The notes: a model not told the origin generated them from the sequence alone. A DNA stretch of 64,000 nucleotides from Acinetobacter bouvetii (GCF_902753875.1 NZ_CADDTS010000014.1:1-64000), one strand, 5' to 3'. Counted from the stretch's first letter, positions 31,800-41,728 are shown. Made by a program: numbers and translations.

Positions 31800-32276
31800 T
31801 CATATTTTTGGTTTTAAAAATGGAATACAGGATTCATAAACTGCACAATCCTGTCCCTGTGCTTTTTTAATAAAATAATCCTGCACCATTTGCGCCTGCT
31901 GCTCAATCCCATACTGCAAAAACTGCTTACCCTGCTGCAAGACATAATGATATTTACGGTCAAAAATAGCTTTACGCACCACTGCCAGACCTTGCTGGAT
32001 TTGCCATACATGGGTTAATTCATGGATGAGCCAGGACTGCTTCCCCAAAGGCATTTTGGAAAAATCTTCACACCAGTTTTGTGGATGAAAGTAAATATTG
32101 CCATTTGGGCTGATTGCATAGTTTTTAATGATGCCGCGATAAGCCACAATATGGATCGAATCCAACTGCAAATGCACACCAAACACTGACTTGGCAAGCT
32201 GCTTTTCCCCCAGTGTTAACGGCCGACGCTTAATTTCAAACATTTGATTTAAAACATTTAATAATGATTTCATCAT
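31800..32276 (-). CDS. Putative small zinc metalloprotease (HELTH motif)
   Basis: This 158-residue protein has WLIHELTHVWQIQQG near residue 83. This is an HExxH zinc site in the HELxHxxQ form seen in DUF4157-like and Vgr-associated proteins. A downstream GIEQQAQMVQDYF supplies an E-x-x-A type third ligand, so a gluzincin fold is plausible. There is no signal peptide and no partner gene; it stands alone between the gltA terminator and nadE. Some relatives occur in contractile or polymorphic-toxin proteins, but here the domain is solo and the substrate unknown. Confidence 0.65.
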   Translation of the reverse strand: MMKSLLNVLNQMFEIKRRPLTLGEKQLAKSVFGVHLQLDSIHIVAYRGIIKNYAISPNGNIYFHPQNWCEDFSKMPLGKQSWLIHELTHVWQIQQGLAVVRKAIFDRKYHYVLQQGKQFLQYGIEQQAQMVQDYFIKKAQGQDCAVYESCIPFLKPKI

Positions 32277-32543
32277 TCAGGTCATCTCACCCAATAACAA
32301 CAATGTATACGTCACATGTTCATTTTCGCATTGCTGCTGTATTTTTTTGTCTAAATTCAGATTTTTTTTTGTTTTTCTCTCTCTAAACGATGCAATTCGT
32401 ATATAGTATCCAATTGCTAATTATTGATTAATACGTCTATTTTATTTTTTTGTTTTTGTCGTCACGTACACAGCATTGAACTCATAACACACATAAATCT
32501 AAGTCTGTGTATACATCCCTATAGGTAATAGGATTAAGTTGGA

Positions 32544-34169
32544 ATGAAAAGTTTTAAAATTGCCCTTGCACAATTCTCTCCGCATATTGGCAATATCGAA
32601 GCAAACACGCAAAAGATGCTTGAACAGATAAATGAAGCCAAAAAACAAAAAGCTGATTTAATTCTCTTCCCTGAGCTTTCTACTTTAGGCTACCCAGCCG
32701 AAGATCTATTATTGCGCCCTAGCTTAACAAAGCGCACACAGCAAGCATTTGAACAGCTCAGCCAAGTTAAAGATATCGTTTTGGTCTTTGGTTTTGTCAA
32801 TCAGACTGAAGATGGTCAGCGTTACAATGCTGCCGCAGTCATGAAAGATGGTCAGGTTCTGGGCATCTACAACAAGCAAAACCTGCCAAACTATAGCGTA
32901 TTTGATGAAAAACGTTATTTCAACGAAGGTCATCAACACCTGGTATTTGAATATCTGGGCCATAAGTTTGGCGTGCTGATTTGTGAAGATATCTGGTCAC
33001 TCAATACCGTACAGCAACTTTCTCAGCTCAATGTAGAAACTGCTTTGGTATTGAACGCTTCGCCTTATGAAGTCGGTAAACCGCAGCACCGCATAGCCAC
33101 CATGGGCGAGCTGGCAAAACAATTGAACATTAACCTGGTTTATACCAACCAGATTGGTGGTCAAGATGACCTGATCTTTGATGGCACCAGTTTTGTGCTT
33201 AATAAAGATGGTGGCGTTGCATTGCAAGCACCCAGCTTTAAAGAAGACCTTTATTACGCTGAATATGATGCTGAACAAAAAACCTATAAAGTCGGCACAA
33301 TCACACCTGTTTTAGAAACCATGGCCGAAATCTATCAAGGTCTGGTTTTAGCAACACGTGATTATGTACAACGCTCTGGTTTCCCGGGCGTGATATTAGG
33401 TTTATCCGGTGGTATCGACTCTGCTTTAACCCTAGCAATCGCTGCTGATGCCATTGGTGCCAATAAAGTTCAGGCAGTGATGATGCCATACACCTACACA
33501 GCACAAATCAGTGTAGAAGATGCAGCTGAACAAGCCAAAAACATGGGTGTGACTTTTGGAATTGCCGAAATCAATCCAATCGTGAACAGTTTCATGCAAA
33601 CCCTATACCCGTTCTTTGGCAACAGCCCTGCTGATGCCACTGAAGAAAACCTGCAAGCCCGTGCTCGCGGTACTTTACTGATGGGTTTATCGAATAAATT
33701 CGGTAATCTGGTGCTTTCTACCGGCAACAAATCCGAGCTTTCAGTCGGTTACTGCACCCTGTATGGCGATATGGTCGGCGGTTATGCCGTTCTGAAAGAC
33801 GTGTATAAAACCATTGTGTTTGAACTGGCGAAGTACCGTAACAGCATTTCAGAAACACCTGTGATTCCGGAACGTGTGATTACTCGTCCACCTTCAGCAG
33901 AACTTCGTCCAGATCAAAAAGACCAAGACTCTTTACCAGCCTATGAAGTACTTGATGCCATTCTGTATGCTTATATTGAAGAAGATATGAGCCAAGATGA
34001 CATTATCGCCAAAGGCTTTGAAAAAACAGTGGTAGAAAAAGTGATTCGACTGGTTGATCGTAACGAATACAAACGTCGCCAAGGTGCAATTGGCCCGCGT
34101 ATTAGCTCACGTGCCTTTAGCCGTGAACGTCGTTACCCAATCATAAATGGATGGGCACCAGGTGTCTAA
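32544..34169 (+). CDS. nadE: Glutamine-dependent NAD+ synthetase
   Basis: The 541-residue enzyme makes NAD+ from nicotinate adenine dinucleotide. The N-terminal nitrilase-type glutaminase domain (about 1-250) shows FPELSTLGYPAEDLL (catalytic Glu), and the Cys sits in GVLICEDIW. The C-terminal synthetase domain (about 265-541) has the P-loop GLSGGIDSALTLAI and STGNKSELSVGY. The ATG follows a weak ribosome site. The last 23 bases overlap the next gene, indicating co-transcription. Confidence 0.96.
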   Translation: MKSFKIALAQFSPHIGNIEANTQKMLEQINEAKKQKADLILFPELSTLGYPAEDLLLRPSLTKRTQQAFEQLSQVKDIVLVFGFVNQTEDGQRYNAAAVMKDGQVLGIYNKQNLPNYSVFDEKRYFNEGHQHLVFEYLGHKFGVLICEDIWSLNTVQQLSQLNVETALVLNASPYEVGKPQHRIATMGELAKQLNINLVYTNQIGGQDDLIFDGTSFVLNKDGGVALQAPSFKEDLYYAEYDAEQKTYKVGTITPVLETMAEIYQGLVLATRDYVQRSGFPGVILGLSGGIDSALTLAIAADAIGANKVQAVMMPYTYTAQISVEDAAEQAKNMGVTFGIAEINPIVNSFMQTLYPFFGNSPADATEENLQARARGTLLMGLSNKFGNLVLSTGNKSELSVGYCTLYGDMVGGYAVLKDVYKTIVFELAKYRNSISETPVIPERVITRPPSAELRPDQKDQDSLPAYEVLDAILYAYIEEDMSQDDIIAKGFEKTVVEKVIRLVDRNEYKRRQGAIGPRISSRAFSRERRYPIINGWAPGV

Positions 34170-35187
34170 GCCGGACTTTGCCCAACAGTTTGCTCAAGCG
34201 CTTATGCTTGAGCAAACCCGCTTTATTAAAAAACAATTATTAGCTGAACAAAATAATCCTTATATTGAAAAATTTGTTCATCATATTTATCAGCACGCTG
34301 ATCAAATTTTATTAAAACAGTTTATTCAACTTGAATCCCTTCAAGAAGTGGTTCAAAAATACGCCTTTGAATTAAATCTGGGCGCTGAAATTTTAGAATT
34401 TATCGGGGTTGTTGCGCAGCGCATTCATCAACTCGCCATAAACAGCCAGACGCAAATCGACGCGCTGCTTTCAGATGAAACTTTTGAACTCTGGATGTAC
34501 AAGATCCTGGAACTGGATCAGTTACGACATTACATCCATGACAACTTGCAACACAATCCTCAGGTCAAACATGTCAGCCTACAGCTGGCCAATCAGATTC
34601 TTGAAAGCAATACGCCCTGGCTGGATCACCTACGCAAGCTAAACACCCATCAGCATGGTCTAGGTTCTAAAATCCTGAGCTTTATTCAAGACCAGCAGCA
34701 ACATATTGAACTCAAACTTGAGCAGCAACTCGCTCAGGCACTGGTTAAACAGCTCGGACATATCATTCTGCTCCCCAATGAAGAACTGGCCGATATTGGT
34801 CTGCATTTGTGGGAAGATATGAAGCAGAGAAGTCTCAAAGAAACCTTCTCGCAATTTAAAGCCATCGACTTTGAAGAATTCTTTATTCTAGTGTATGAAA
34901 GCTGGCGTCAGTTAAGACAAGCAGAATACCTGCAACAGGTGGTTTTGGATGTGGTAGCTGGTTTTTATGATTATTTTGCCGACTACAACTTACAGGAACT
35001 ATTGCAGTCCGTAGGACTAAATGAAGACGATTTGCATCAAGAGGCACATCGCTTCCTGCCTTATACCCTGCAAGCTCTAGAACAACAAGGCTTGCTGGAC
35101 GGCATTATACAGACCTTGATTTCACCTTTTTATGACAGTGAAAGCACTCATCAATTTATTGAACACTATCTTCAAGAGAATTTGTAA
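34147..35187 (+). CDS. Large helical protein of unknown function, coupled to nadE
   Basis: This 346-residue soluble protein is almost all alpha-helical and rich in Gln, Leu and His, with repeated amphipathic segments (IELKLEQQLAQALVKQLGHI and similar). There is no signal peptide, membrane helix or catalytic motif. Its ATG lies inside the 3' end of nadE in another frame (23-base overlap), and a GTG at 34162 is an alternative start. The close coupling suggests a link to nadE expression but gives no function. I do not recognise the family. Confidence 0.7.
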   Translation: MDGHQVSKPDFAQQFAQALMLEQTRFIKKQLLAEQNNPYIEKFVHHIYQHADQILLKQFIQLESLQEVVQKYAFELNLGAEILEFIGVVAQRIHQLAINSQTQIDALLSDETFELWMYKILELDQLRHYIHDNLQHNPQVKHVSLQLANQILESNTPWLDHLRKLNTHQHGLGSKILSFIQDQQQHIELKLEQQLAQALVKQLGHIILLPNEELADIGLHLWEDMKQRSLKETFSQFKAIDFEEFFILVYESWRQLRQAEYLQQVVLDVVAGFYDYFADYNLQELLQSVGLNEDDLHQEAHRFLPYTLQALEQQGLLDGIIQTLISPFYDSESTHQFIEHYLQENL

Positions 35188-35197
35188 TTATTAAAGT

Positions 35198-35241
35198 GAG
35201 TCTTTGGATTTTCATTCATAGAGGATCAACAGACTTTTTTC
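35198..35241 (+). repeat. Imperfect inverted repeat, possible terminator of nadE operon
   Basis: AGTCTTTGGAT pairs with ATCAACAGACT with two mismatches around a 15-base loop, followed by TTTTTT. The sequence resembles the inverted repeat at 8554-8602. It lies 11 bases past the helical-protein stop, so it may work as a terminator. Confidence 0.45.
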
Positions 35242-35273
35242 TTCTGAGTATAACCCTAACTTTTTTGACCCAC

Positions 35274-35304
35274 AAAAAAAGAGACCATGCTGAGAGCATG
35301 GTCT
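35274..35304 (-). terminator. Rho-independent terminator of tRNA-Met copy 1
   Basis: AGACCATGC and GCATGGTCT form a 9-bp perfect stem with a 5-base loop, followed on the minus strand by T7. It starts 8 bases past the tRNA 3' end. Confidence 0.88.
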
Positions 35305-35311
35305 ATAAAAA

Positions 35312-35388
35312 TGGTGGCTATGACGAGACTTGAACTTGTGACCCCCGCATTATGAGTGCGGTGCTCTAACCAACTGAGCTACATAGCC
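35312..35388 (-). tRNA. tRNA-Met (CAU), elongator, copy 1
   Basis: The 77-base cloverleaf runs GGCTATGTAGCTCAG... to ...CATAGCCACCA with CCA encoded. The anticodon stem CCGCA/TGCGG holds loop CTCATAA, so the anticodon is CAT. It resembles the E. coli elongator tRNA-Met, not the initiator, which would lack the 1-72 pair. It is identical to the copy at 36043-36119. A tRNA-Ile2 (modified CAU) is the only alternative and is less likely from the sequence. Confidence 0.95.
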
Positions 35389-35567
35389 GTAAACTGTGTG
35401 CGCATTATCTAAATTTCGACGAGTAGCGTCAAGCCCTTTATTTCACAAGTGTTCAGAGTTTGAACGTTTAATTTTATTTCAGTTAATTTTTAAACAAAAC
35501 AACTATTTATTCATACATGGGTTGCATTTAATTATACAATTAAAGCCCTGAAAAGATTGAGATAAAA

Positions 35568-35975
35568 ATGAATCAATTCAAGTTGATCACAATTGCTTTA
35601 ATAGCCCTGATCTGTAGTGCCTGCCAAGTGATTTCCCCACTCTTCGTCAACTACAATGGCGTACGCAGGGATGTGGCGCGCTGGATCAACAATCAGCAAC
35701 TTTTAAGCATGCAGCAAAAACGCAGTCTGGCTCAACTCAGTAAGGCACAGCAAAAGCTCTATCGCATTGAGCAGATTCCTGAAGATCAGAAATTAGCGAT
35801 TGCCACCCAAAACCAGATTGCGCTGCATTGCGCACGATTACACCTAACTGAGAATAAAATCAGCCAGTTGCAAAGTCATATTTTTGGAAAAGAGAAAAAA
35901 GACGCGATTTTGCAGCAATACGCGCAAGAATTTCCGCAGCTAAAATTGGCAGCTACTACCGTTCAATGTGAATGA
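35568..35975 (+). CDS. Putative small secreted or lipoprotein
   Basis: This 135-residue protein has a hydrophobic N-terminus (MNQFKLITIALIALICSAC). A Cys at 19 preceded by C-S-A is close to, but not exactly, the lipobox, which usually has Leu at -3. The remainder is helical and Gln-rich (QKRSLAQLSKAQQKLYRIEQ), with a Cys near each end of the domain. It lies on the plus strand between two identical minus-strand tRNA-Met genes. I do not recognise the family. Periplasmic or outer-membrane location is inferred. Confidence 0.6.
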   Translation: MNQFKLITIALIALICSACQVISPLFVNYNGVRRDVARWINNQQLLSMQQKRSLAQLSKAQQKLYRIEQIPEDQKLAIATQNQIALHCARLHLTENKISQLQSHIFGKEKKDAILQQYAQEFPQLKLAATTVQCE

Positions 35976-36003
35976 CTTATATTAAACGCTAAATTTTAAG
36001 CAT

Positions 36004-36035
36004 AAAAAAAGACCACGCTTTTAGAAGCATGGTCT
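36004..36035 (-). terminator. Rho-independent terminator of tRNA-Met copy 2
   Basis: AGACCATGCTT and AAGCGTGGTCT pair with one G-T wobble around a CTAA loop, then T7 on the minus strand. It resembles the terminator at 35274, so the tRNA and terminator were duplicated together. Confidence 0.85.
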
Positions 36036-36042
36036 ATGAAAA

Positions 36043-36119
36043 TGGTGGCTATGACGAGACTTGAACTTGTGACCCCCGCATTATGAGTGCGGTGCTCTAA
36101 CCAACTGAGCTACATAGCC
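36043..36119 (-). tRNA. tRNA-Met (CAU), elongator, copy 2
   Basis: The sequence is identical over all 77 bases to copy 1, with anticodon CAT and encoded CCA. It lies about 75 bases downstream of the RNase P RNA gene on the same strand and has its own terminator. Confidence 0.95.
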
Positions 36120-36193
36120 AAAAACTGTGCGCGTATTATCTATTTCGAACAACCTGCTGTCAAGAAATATCACACAATAATTGTAAAAAATTT

Positions 36194-36549
<356 letters not shown>

Positions 36550-36557
36550 GGGGCGCA

Positions 36558-36566
36558 TCTTACCAA
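36558..36566 (-). promoter_or_regulatory. Candidate rnpB promoter, extended -10
   Basis: TGGTAAGAT on the minus strand is an extended -10 (TGnTAAGAT) ending about 8 bases before the predicted rnpB 5' end. The -35 is weak and lies inside the ferredoxin coding end. Confidence 0.5.
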
Positions 36567-36575
36567 ATTTCAGCA

Positions 36576-36839
36576 CTAATTACTGGTGCTTTTTTGTGCA
36601 ATCAGCTTTTTATATTTTTCCATCAGTTCATCTGATGATTCCACATGCTGGGGATCATGCGGAATACAGTCAACTGGACAGAACAACTGACACTGCGGTT
36701 CATCAAAATGCCCAACGCATTCGGTACATAAATCCGGGTGAATTTCATAAATGACTTCACCCATGAATATCGCTTCATTCGGGCACACCGGCTCACAGAC
36801 ATCACAATTGATGCATTCATCGGTAATATATAAAGACAC
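36576..36839 (-). CDS. YfhL-type 2[4Fe-4S] ferredoxin
   Basis: The 87-residue protein has one CxxCxxxCP motif (CINCDVCEPVCP) and a second, longer one (CTECVGHFDEPQCQLFCPVDC) with the GHFDEPQC insert that marks YfhL-like ferredoxins. It binds two [4Fe-4S] clusters and transfers electrons in the cytosol; the partner is unknown. The start is a GTG at 36839, 1 base after the coaD stop, so it is coupled to coaD. Confidence 0.88.
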   Translation of the reverse strand: MSLYITDECINCDVCEPVCPNEAIFMGEVIYEIHPDLCTECVGHFDEPQCQLFCPVDCIPHDPQHVESSDELMEKYKKLIAQKSTSN

Positions 36840-36840
36840 G

Positions 36841-37338
<498 letters not shown>

Positions 37339-37472
37339 TTACTCTAGTTTTTAGTAGAACCCTATTTTAGCAAAAACTTCTTTTTTTAGTGAACAATCTC
37401 CTTAATTTTGAAAAAACTTCACCTTGGCGCGAGTTTGAGGCAAAATAGAGTCAATCTTGGAACATTCGTATT

Positions 37473-37949
37473 ATGTCGAAATCAATCGTAGTTAAAAAAA
37501 ATACTGGTGGCACTATTGCGCAGAACAAGCGTGCTCGCCATGATTATTTTATTGAAGAGAAATTCGAAGCTGGGCTGTCATTACAAGGCTGGGAAGTCAA
37601 GTCCTTACGTGCTGGGCGGATGACCATTACCGAAAGCTATATTCTTTTTAAAAACAATGAAGCATTCTTGTTTGGTGCACAAATCCAACCCTTGTTATCT
37701 GCTTCGACGCATGTGGTGCCCGAAGCAACCCGCACACGTAAGTTGCTGCTCTCCCGTCGTGAAATTGAAAAACTTTTAGGTGCAGTGAATCAGAAAGGTT
37801 ATGCCTGCGTACCTTTGGCATGCTACTGGAAAGGTCCTTTGGCTAAACTGGAAATTGCCTTGGTAAAAGGTAAACAGTTACATGATAAGCGCGCGACTGA
37901 AAAAGATCGGGACTGGCAGCGTGATAAAGCCCGAATTTTTCATAAATAA
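37473..37949 (+). CDS. smpB: SsrA-binding protein SmpB
   Basis: This 158-residue protein binds tmRNA and the ribosome for trans-translation. [28 protein letters not shown] is the SmpB core, written here in part, and the basic tail [17 protein letters not shown] is typical. The tmRNA gene is not in this window. The gene ends at a terminator shared with the converging flavodoxin gene. Confidence 0.96.
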   Translation: MSKSIVVKKNTGGTIAQNKRARHDYFIEEKFEAGLSLQGWEVKSLRAGRMTITESYILFKNNEAFLFGAQIQPLLSASTHVVPEATRTRKLLLSRREIEKLLGAVNQKGYACVPLACYWKGPLAKLEIALVKGKQLHDKRATEKDRDWQRDKARIFHK

Positions 37950-37950
37950 A

Positions 37951-37976
37951 AAAAACCTCCAGCTGGAGGTTTTTTA
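37951..37976. terminator. Bidirectional Rho-independent terminator
   Basis: AAAAACCTCC and GGAGGTTTTT form a perfect stem with an AGCT loop and T-runs on both strands, between the converging smpB and flavodoxin genes. Confidence 0.9.
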
Positions 37977-37987
37977 TTTCAAGAACC

Positions 37988-38539
37988 TTATTTGAACTTG
38001 TTTAATAACAAGCCAATATATTCACCGAACCAAAGAGCGGTATCCAGATCCCCTTGCGGTGGCGTCACATCTACCGGTGCATTATCTGACTGGGTCATCA
38101 GACCTAAAAAGCCCGACATCCGGTTCAGATCCTGACCACTCCGCCCTGTGGGCATCAACGGCAAACCTGCCCATAACATGCCATGCTGCATGGCAAATAA
38201 ATTGATTTGTTGCAATACCGCCAACTTGTCACCACTGAGTCCACCACCATTGGTAAAGCCCGCTGCAATTTTGCCTTGCCAGCTACGTGCCAACCAACGT
38301 TTAGACGACTGCTCCATAAACAGTTTCAGAGCTGAAGTAAGACTGCCCATATAAGTTGGGCAGCCCAACACAATCGCATCTGCCTGATCCAGAATATCCC
38401 AATCAACTTGCTCGATGTTCATGCAATGCACCTGTACACCTGTTTGCTGAGCACCTTGGGCAATAAAGGAAGCGACCTTTGCAGTATGTCCATAGGGGCT
38501 GTGATAAACAATAGCAAGAGATTTCGTGGATAAAGACAT
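37988..38539 (-). CDS. Flavodoxin-family NAD(P)H oxidoreductase (WrbA-like)
   Basis: The 183-residue flavoprotein has the FMN phosphate loop SPYGHTAKVA (about 14-23) and a second loop GCPTYMGSLTSALKLFMEQ (about 59-77). FTNGGGLSGDK marks the flavin ring site. It is related to WrbA or multimeric flavodoxin reductases that reduce quinones or drugs by two electrons. It is a single gene facing smpB. The specific substrate is unknown. Confidence 0.82.
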   Translation of the reverse strand: MSLSTKSLAIVYHSPYGHTAKVASFIAQGAQQTGVQVHCMNIEQVDWDILDQADAIVLGCPTYMGSLTSALKLFMEQSSKRWLARSWQGKIAAGFTNGGGLSGDKLAVLQQINLFAMQHGMLWAGLPLMPTGRSGQDLNRMSGFLGLMTQSDNAPVDVTPPQGDLDTALWFGEYIGLLLNKFK

Positions 38540-38578
38540 ATCAATAAAAACAATAAATTTTAATCAAGTTTAACAGTT

Positions 38579-39319
38579 TCATGCCATAAACACGAATGTC
38601 GCCATGCGTCCGGTTTTGGCTTCACGGCGATAGGAAAAATATTCTTCCGTTTGCTGATAGCTACACTGATCGCCACCCAAGACGGTTGTCACACCGTGTT
38701 GCTGCAAAATAAATCGCGCAATGGCATATAAGTCAGCATAAAACTTGGTGGCTTTTTCACCTGCCTGAAAAGCACTTTCCAGTTCTGGATATTTGGAGCA
38801 GAAAACCAGTTTGACTTCTTCACCGATCTCAAAACAGGGCTGACTGATCGCAGCACCCAACCAGGCCCAGGTGGGCGGAGTTTGCATGGCAGCAATGGTG
38901 TTTTCAATAATCCCACCCGCCAGACCACGCCAGCCGGCATGCAAATTCGCCACTTCTGTGCCCTCGACATTGCCCAGTACCACCGGCAAACAGTCTGCGG
39001 TCATCATCATTAAAGCATGCGCTTTACGCTGAGTGACCAGACCATCCCCTTCCAAGGCTTCAAAAGGAATCTCTTCATTGATGCTATGACAGATGGTGCT
39101 ATGGGTTTGCGTCATCCAGGTGACTTTATCCACACCAAATTCAGCAAACTCTGCCAGCAAAGCCATACGATGCTGCTGTACACGTTTAGCATCATCACCC
39201 ACATGCAAGGCCAGATTAAATCCCGCAAGTTTCGGCTTTGCTGAAGCTTGCGTTTTTTCATGATGCACCCGGGTCTGTCCAACATATACCCCGGATGGAA
39301 GCCCTTGAACAAATTGCAT
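38579..39319 (-). CDS. pgeF: Peptidoglycan editing factor PgeF (YfiH/DUF152)
   Basis: The 246-residue protein has the DUF152 metal site: His in MTQTHST, Cys in MTADCLPVV and His in NLHAGWRGLAGGI. Members were called polyphenol oxidases; E. coli YfiH prevents misincorporation of L-Ser into the UDP-MurNAc peptide. It follows rluD by 51 bases, an arrangement common in proteobacteria. The start ATG is at 39319. Confidence 0.9.
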   Translation of the reverse strand: MQFVQGLPSGVYVGQTRVHHEKTQASAKPKLAGFNLALHVGDDAKRVQQHRMALLAEFAEFGVDKVTWMTQTHSTICHSINEEIPFEALEGDGLVTQRKAHALMMMTADCLPVVLGNVEGTEVANLHAGWRGLAGGIIENTIAAMQTPPTWAWLGAAISQPCFEIGEEVKLVFCSKYPELESAFQAGEKATKFYADLYAIARFILQQHGVTTVLGGDQCSYQQTEEYFSYRREAKTGRMATFVFMA

Positions 39320-39370
39320 GTCGATTTCCTTGTGCTTTTACTTATGATTCATAACCAGCAAGCAAACTGC

Positions 39371-40423
39371 TTAGTAGGCTTTATTTTCACTACGCAATAC
39401 ATCAACCAGTTGCGTAAAATCTTCCGGCCAAGGTGCATCAAACATCATTTCTTCACCACTACGTGGGTGAACCAATCCCAGTTTTGCTGCATGCAAGGCC
39501 TGGCGTTTGAATTGACGCAGCGTATCGCCGAGCAGTTCCGAAGCCCCTGCCGGTACACGCACCCTGTTCATATACACTTGATCACCGACCAGACCATAGC
39601 CCAGATAACTAAAATGCACACGAATCTGATGGGTACGTCCGGTTTCTAAACGGGCTTGCACGCGAGTAAAATGCTGGAAGCGTTCTTTGACGTTGTAATG
39701 GGTCACCGCATCTCGACCACCCGGCAATACTGCCATTTTCACGCGATCCACCGGATGGCGCTTAATTGGTTCATCAATGGTGCCGCCGGCAATGATATTG
39801 CCGTACACAATCAGATCATAAACACGATAGACTGATTTTTTGGCCAACTGCTTACTTAAAGAAAATTGCGCTTCCAGATTTTTGGCCACCACCAGCAAAC
39901 CACTGGTGTCTTTATCAATGCGGTGTACCAGACCGGCACGGGACAGTTCCGCAGATTTTGGATAATGATACAGCAAGGCATTAACTAACGTACCCGAGCT
40001 ATTCCCTGCACCCGGATGAACCACCATCCCGACCGGTTTGTTGATCACAATAATATCGTCATCTTCATACACCACATTTAAGGGAATATTTTCCGGCAGG
40101 CTTTTGGTTTGAACTTCCAGCTCAACATCCAGTGTTAACAGCTCATTGCCTTCACACTTGTACTTGGGTTTGACACTGTTACCATTTACCAACAAATGGC
40201 CGTCTTTCAGCCACTGTTTCAATTTTTCACGGGAAAATTCATTCCAGATGAGTGCCGCCACCTGATCGATACGCTGCCCCAAATAGCTTTCATCCAATTG
40301 AAATTGCAACGATAAACGTGTTGCAGTTGAGTCTGAAGTATGGTTATCTGCATCCTCAGAATCTTCAAGTAAATTGAAATCAGTTTCAGGGACATTAGAA
40401 TTAGAAGATTGTGCTTGACTCAT
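39371..40423 (-). CDS. rluD: 23S rRNA pseudouridine synthase RluD
   Basis: The 350-residue enzyme modifies U1911, U1915 and U1917 of 23S rRNA in helix 69 in E. coli. An N-terminal acidic tail (about 1-35) is followed by an S4 domain (about 48-110, YLGQRIDQVAALIW). The catalytic Asp is in HRIDKDTSGLLVVAKN, and GRTHQIRVHF is also typical. It is divergent from bamD and upstream of pgeF, the usual bamD/rluD/pgeF order. Confidence 0.94.
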   Translation of the reverse strand: MSQAQSSNSNVPETDFNLLEDSEDADNHTSDSTATRLSLQFQLDESYLGQRIDQVAALIWNEFSREKLKQWLKDGHLLVNGNSVKPKYKCEGNELLTLDVELEVQTKSLPENIPLNVVYEDDDIIVINKPVGMVVHPGAGNSSGTLVNALLYHYPKSAELSRAGLVHRIDKDTSGLLVVAKNLEAQFSLSKQLAKKSVYRVYDLIVYGNIIAGGTIDEPIKRHPVDRVKMAVLPGGRDAVTHYNVKERFQHFTRVQARLETGRTHQIRVHFSYLGYGLVGDQVYMNRVRVPAGASELLGDTLRQFKRQALHAAKLGLVHPRSGEEMMFDAPWPEDFTQLVDVLRSENKAY

Positions 40424-40494
40424 TTGCTCATTCAGACAAAAGTGGTTTAATAGCGCAATTGTAGCTCATTGCCAGTATTAACAGAGGAATTTTT

Positions 40495-41526
40495 ATGTCG
40501 TTACCACGTTATAAAATGACAATGCTTGCTTTATCTTTAGGCGTTGCGTCGGCAATAGTGGGCTGTAGCAGTAATCCAAAGAAAGAAGTGGTGGATACAG
40601 GACCACAGTCTAGCGAGCAGGTGTATATTCAAAAAGCAGAAAAAGCACTTGAACGTGGACAATATACCGATGCGGCCAAGCATCTTGAAGCCATAGACAC
40701 CTATTATCCAACAGGTGAATATGCGCAGCAGGCACAACTCGAATTGCTGTATGTCAAATTTCAGCAAAAAGATTATGAAGGTGCGATTGCACTGGCTGAA
40801 CGTTTTATCCGTTTAAATCCGCAACATCCAAACGTTGACTATGCTTACTATGTTCGTGGTGTGGCGAACATGGAACAAAACTACGATAGCTTGTTACGTT
40901 ATACCTCACTAAAACAGGCGCACCGTGATGTCAGCTACTTAAAAGTGGCTTATCAGAACTTTGTCGATTTCATTCGTCGCTTCCCTTCAAGCACTTATGC
41001 AGTCGATGCCGCACAGCGCATGAAGTTTATTAGCACTGAACTGGCTGAATCTGAGATGAATGCAGCGCGATTCAATATCAAGCGTAAAGCGTGGTTAGCA
41101 GCAGTTGAACGCTCTCAATGGGTGGTTGAACACTATCCACAAACCCCTCAAGTTCCTGAAGCCTTGGCAACCATGGCTTATGGTTATGACAAATTAGGCG
41201 ACACTCAAACTTCCAAGCAATATATTGAATTGCTTAAACTGAATTATCCACATTTGGTTAAATCAGATGGTAGCGTAAATATACGTGCTGCACATGGTGA
41301 AGGTAGCTGGGTTAACCGTGCCACTTTGGGGATTTTGGGCCGTGAAGCGCAAAGCTCAACTGAAGCAGAACAACAGAAAAATACCGATCAATCAGAAAAA
41401 CGTAGTTTCACTAACCGCATCAGTTTTGGTTTGCTAGATCGTCCTAAAACAGAAACTAGCATTCCTCCTGCACCAACAGAACAACCGCAAACTGAGACGC
41501 CTACAGAAGCACCAGCAACCGAATAA
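40495..41526 (+). CDS. bamD: Outer-membrane assembly lipoprotein BamD (ComL)
   Basis: The lipoprotein has a signal ending in ASAIVGC (lipid Cys near 23) and a TPR domain (about 40-235) with YTDAAKHLEAIDTYYPTGEY. It is an essential part of the BAM complex that folds outer-membrane proteins. The 343-residue length exceeds E. coli BamD (245). The extra part is a low-complexity, Thr/Glu/Pro-rich C-terminus (from about 280). AGAGGA precedes the ATG. The long tail is typical of the genus in my memory, but I could not check it. Confidence 0.93.
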   Translation: MSLPRYKMTMLALSLGVASAIVGCSSNPKKEVVDTGPQSSEQVYIQKAEKALERGQYTDAAKHLEAIDTYYPTGEYAQQAQLELLYVKFQQKDYEGAIALAERFIRLNPQHPNVDYAYYVRGVANMEQNYDSLLRYTSLKQAHRDVSYLKVAYQNFVDFIRRFPSSTYAVDAAQRMKFISTELAESEMNAARFNIKRKAWLAAVERSQWVVEHYPQTPQVPEALATMAYGYDKLGDTQTSKQYIELLKLNYPHLVKSDGSVNIRAAHGEGSWVNRATLGILGREAQSSTEAEQQKNTDQSEKRSFTNRISFGLLDRPKTETSIPPAPTEQPQTETPTEAPATE

Positions 41527-41553
41527 GCTTGGCTTATTGTTCGCATTTTCATG

Positions 41554-41581
41554 AAGGGCAAGTTATCATACTTGCCCTTTT
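41554..41581 (+). terminator. Rho-independent terminator after bamD
   Basis: AAGGGCAAGT and ACTTGCCCTT form a 10-bp perfect stem with a TATCAT loop, followed by TTTTG. Confidence 0.85.
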
Positions 41582-41728
41582 GCTATTTTAATGCCTCATA
41601 TTGATCATTTTGGGCAAAAGGTATACAAATTAACTTTTAAGTGATACCGCAATTTAAGCTTGCGGAAATTCTGACTGCGTATTTGGTCAGTTATTTTATA
41701 GATAGATACCAAACCCGATTGCAGACCT

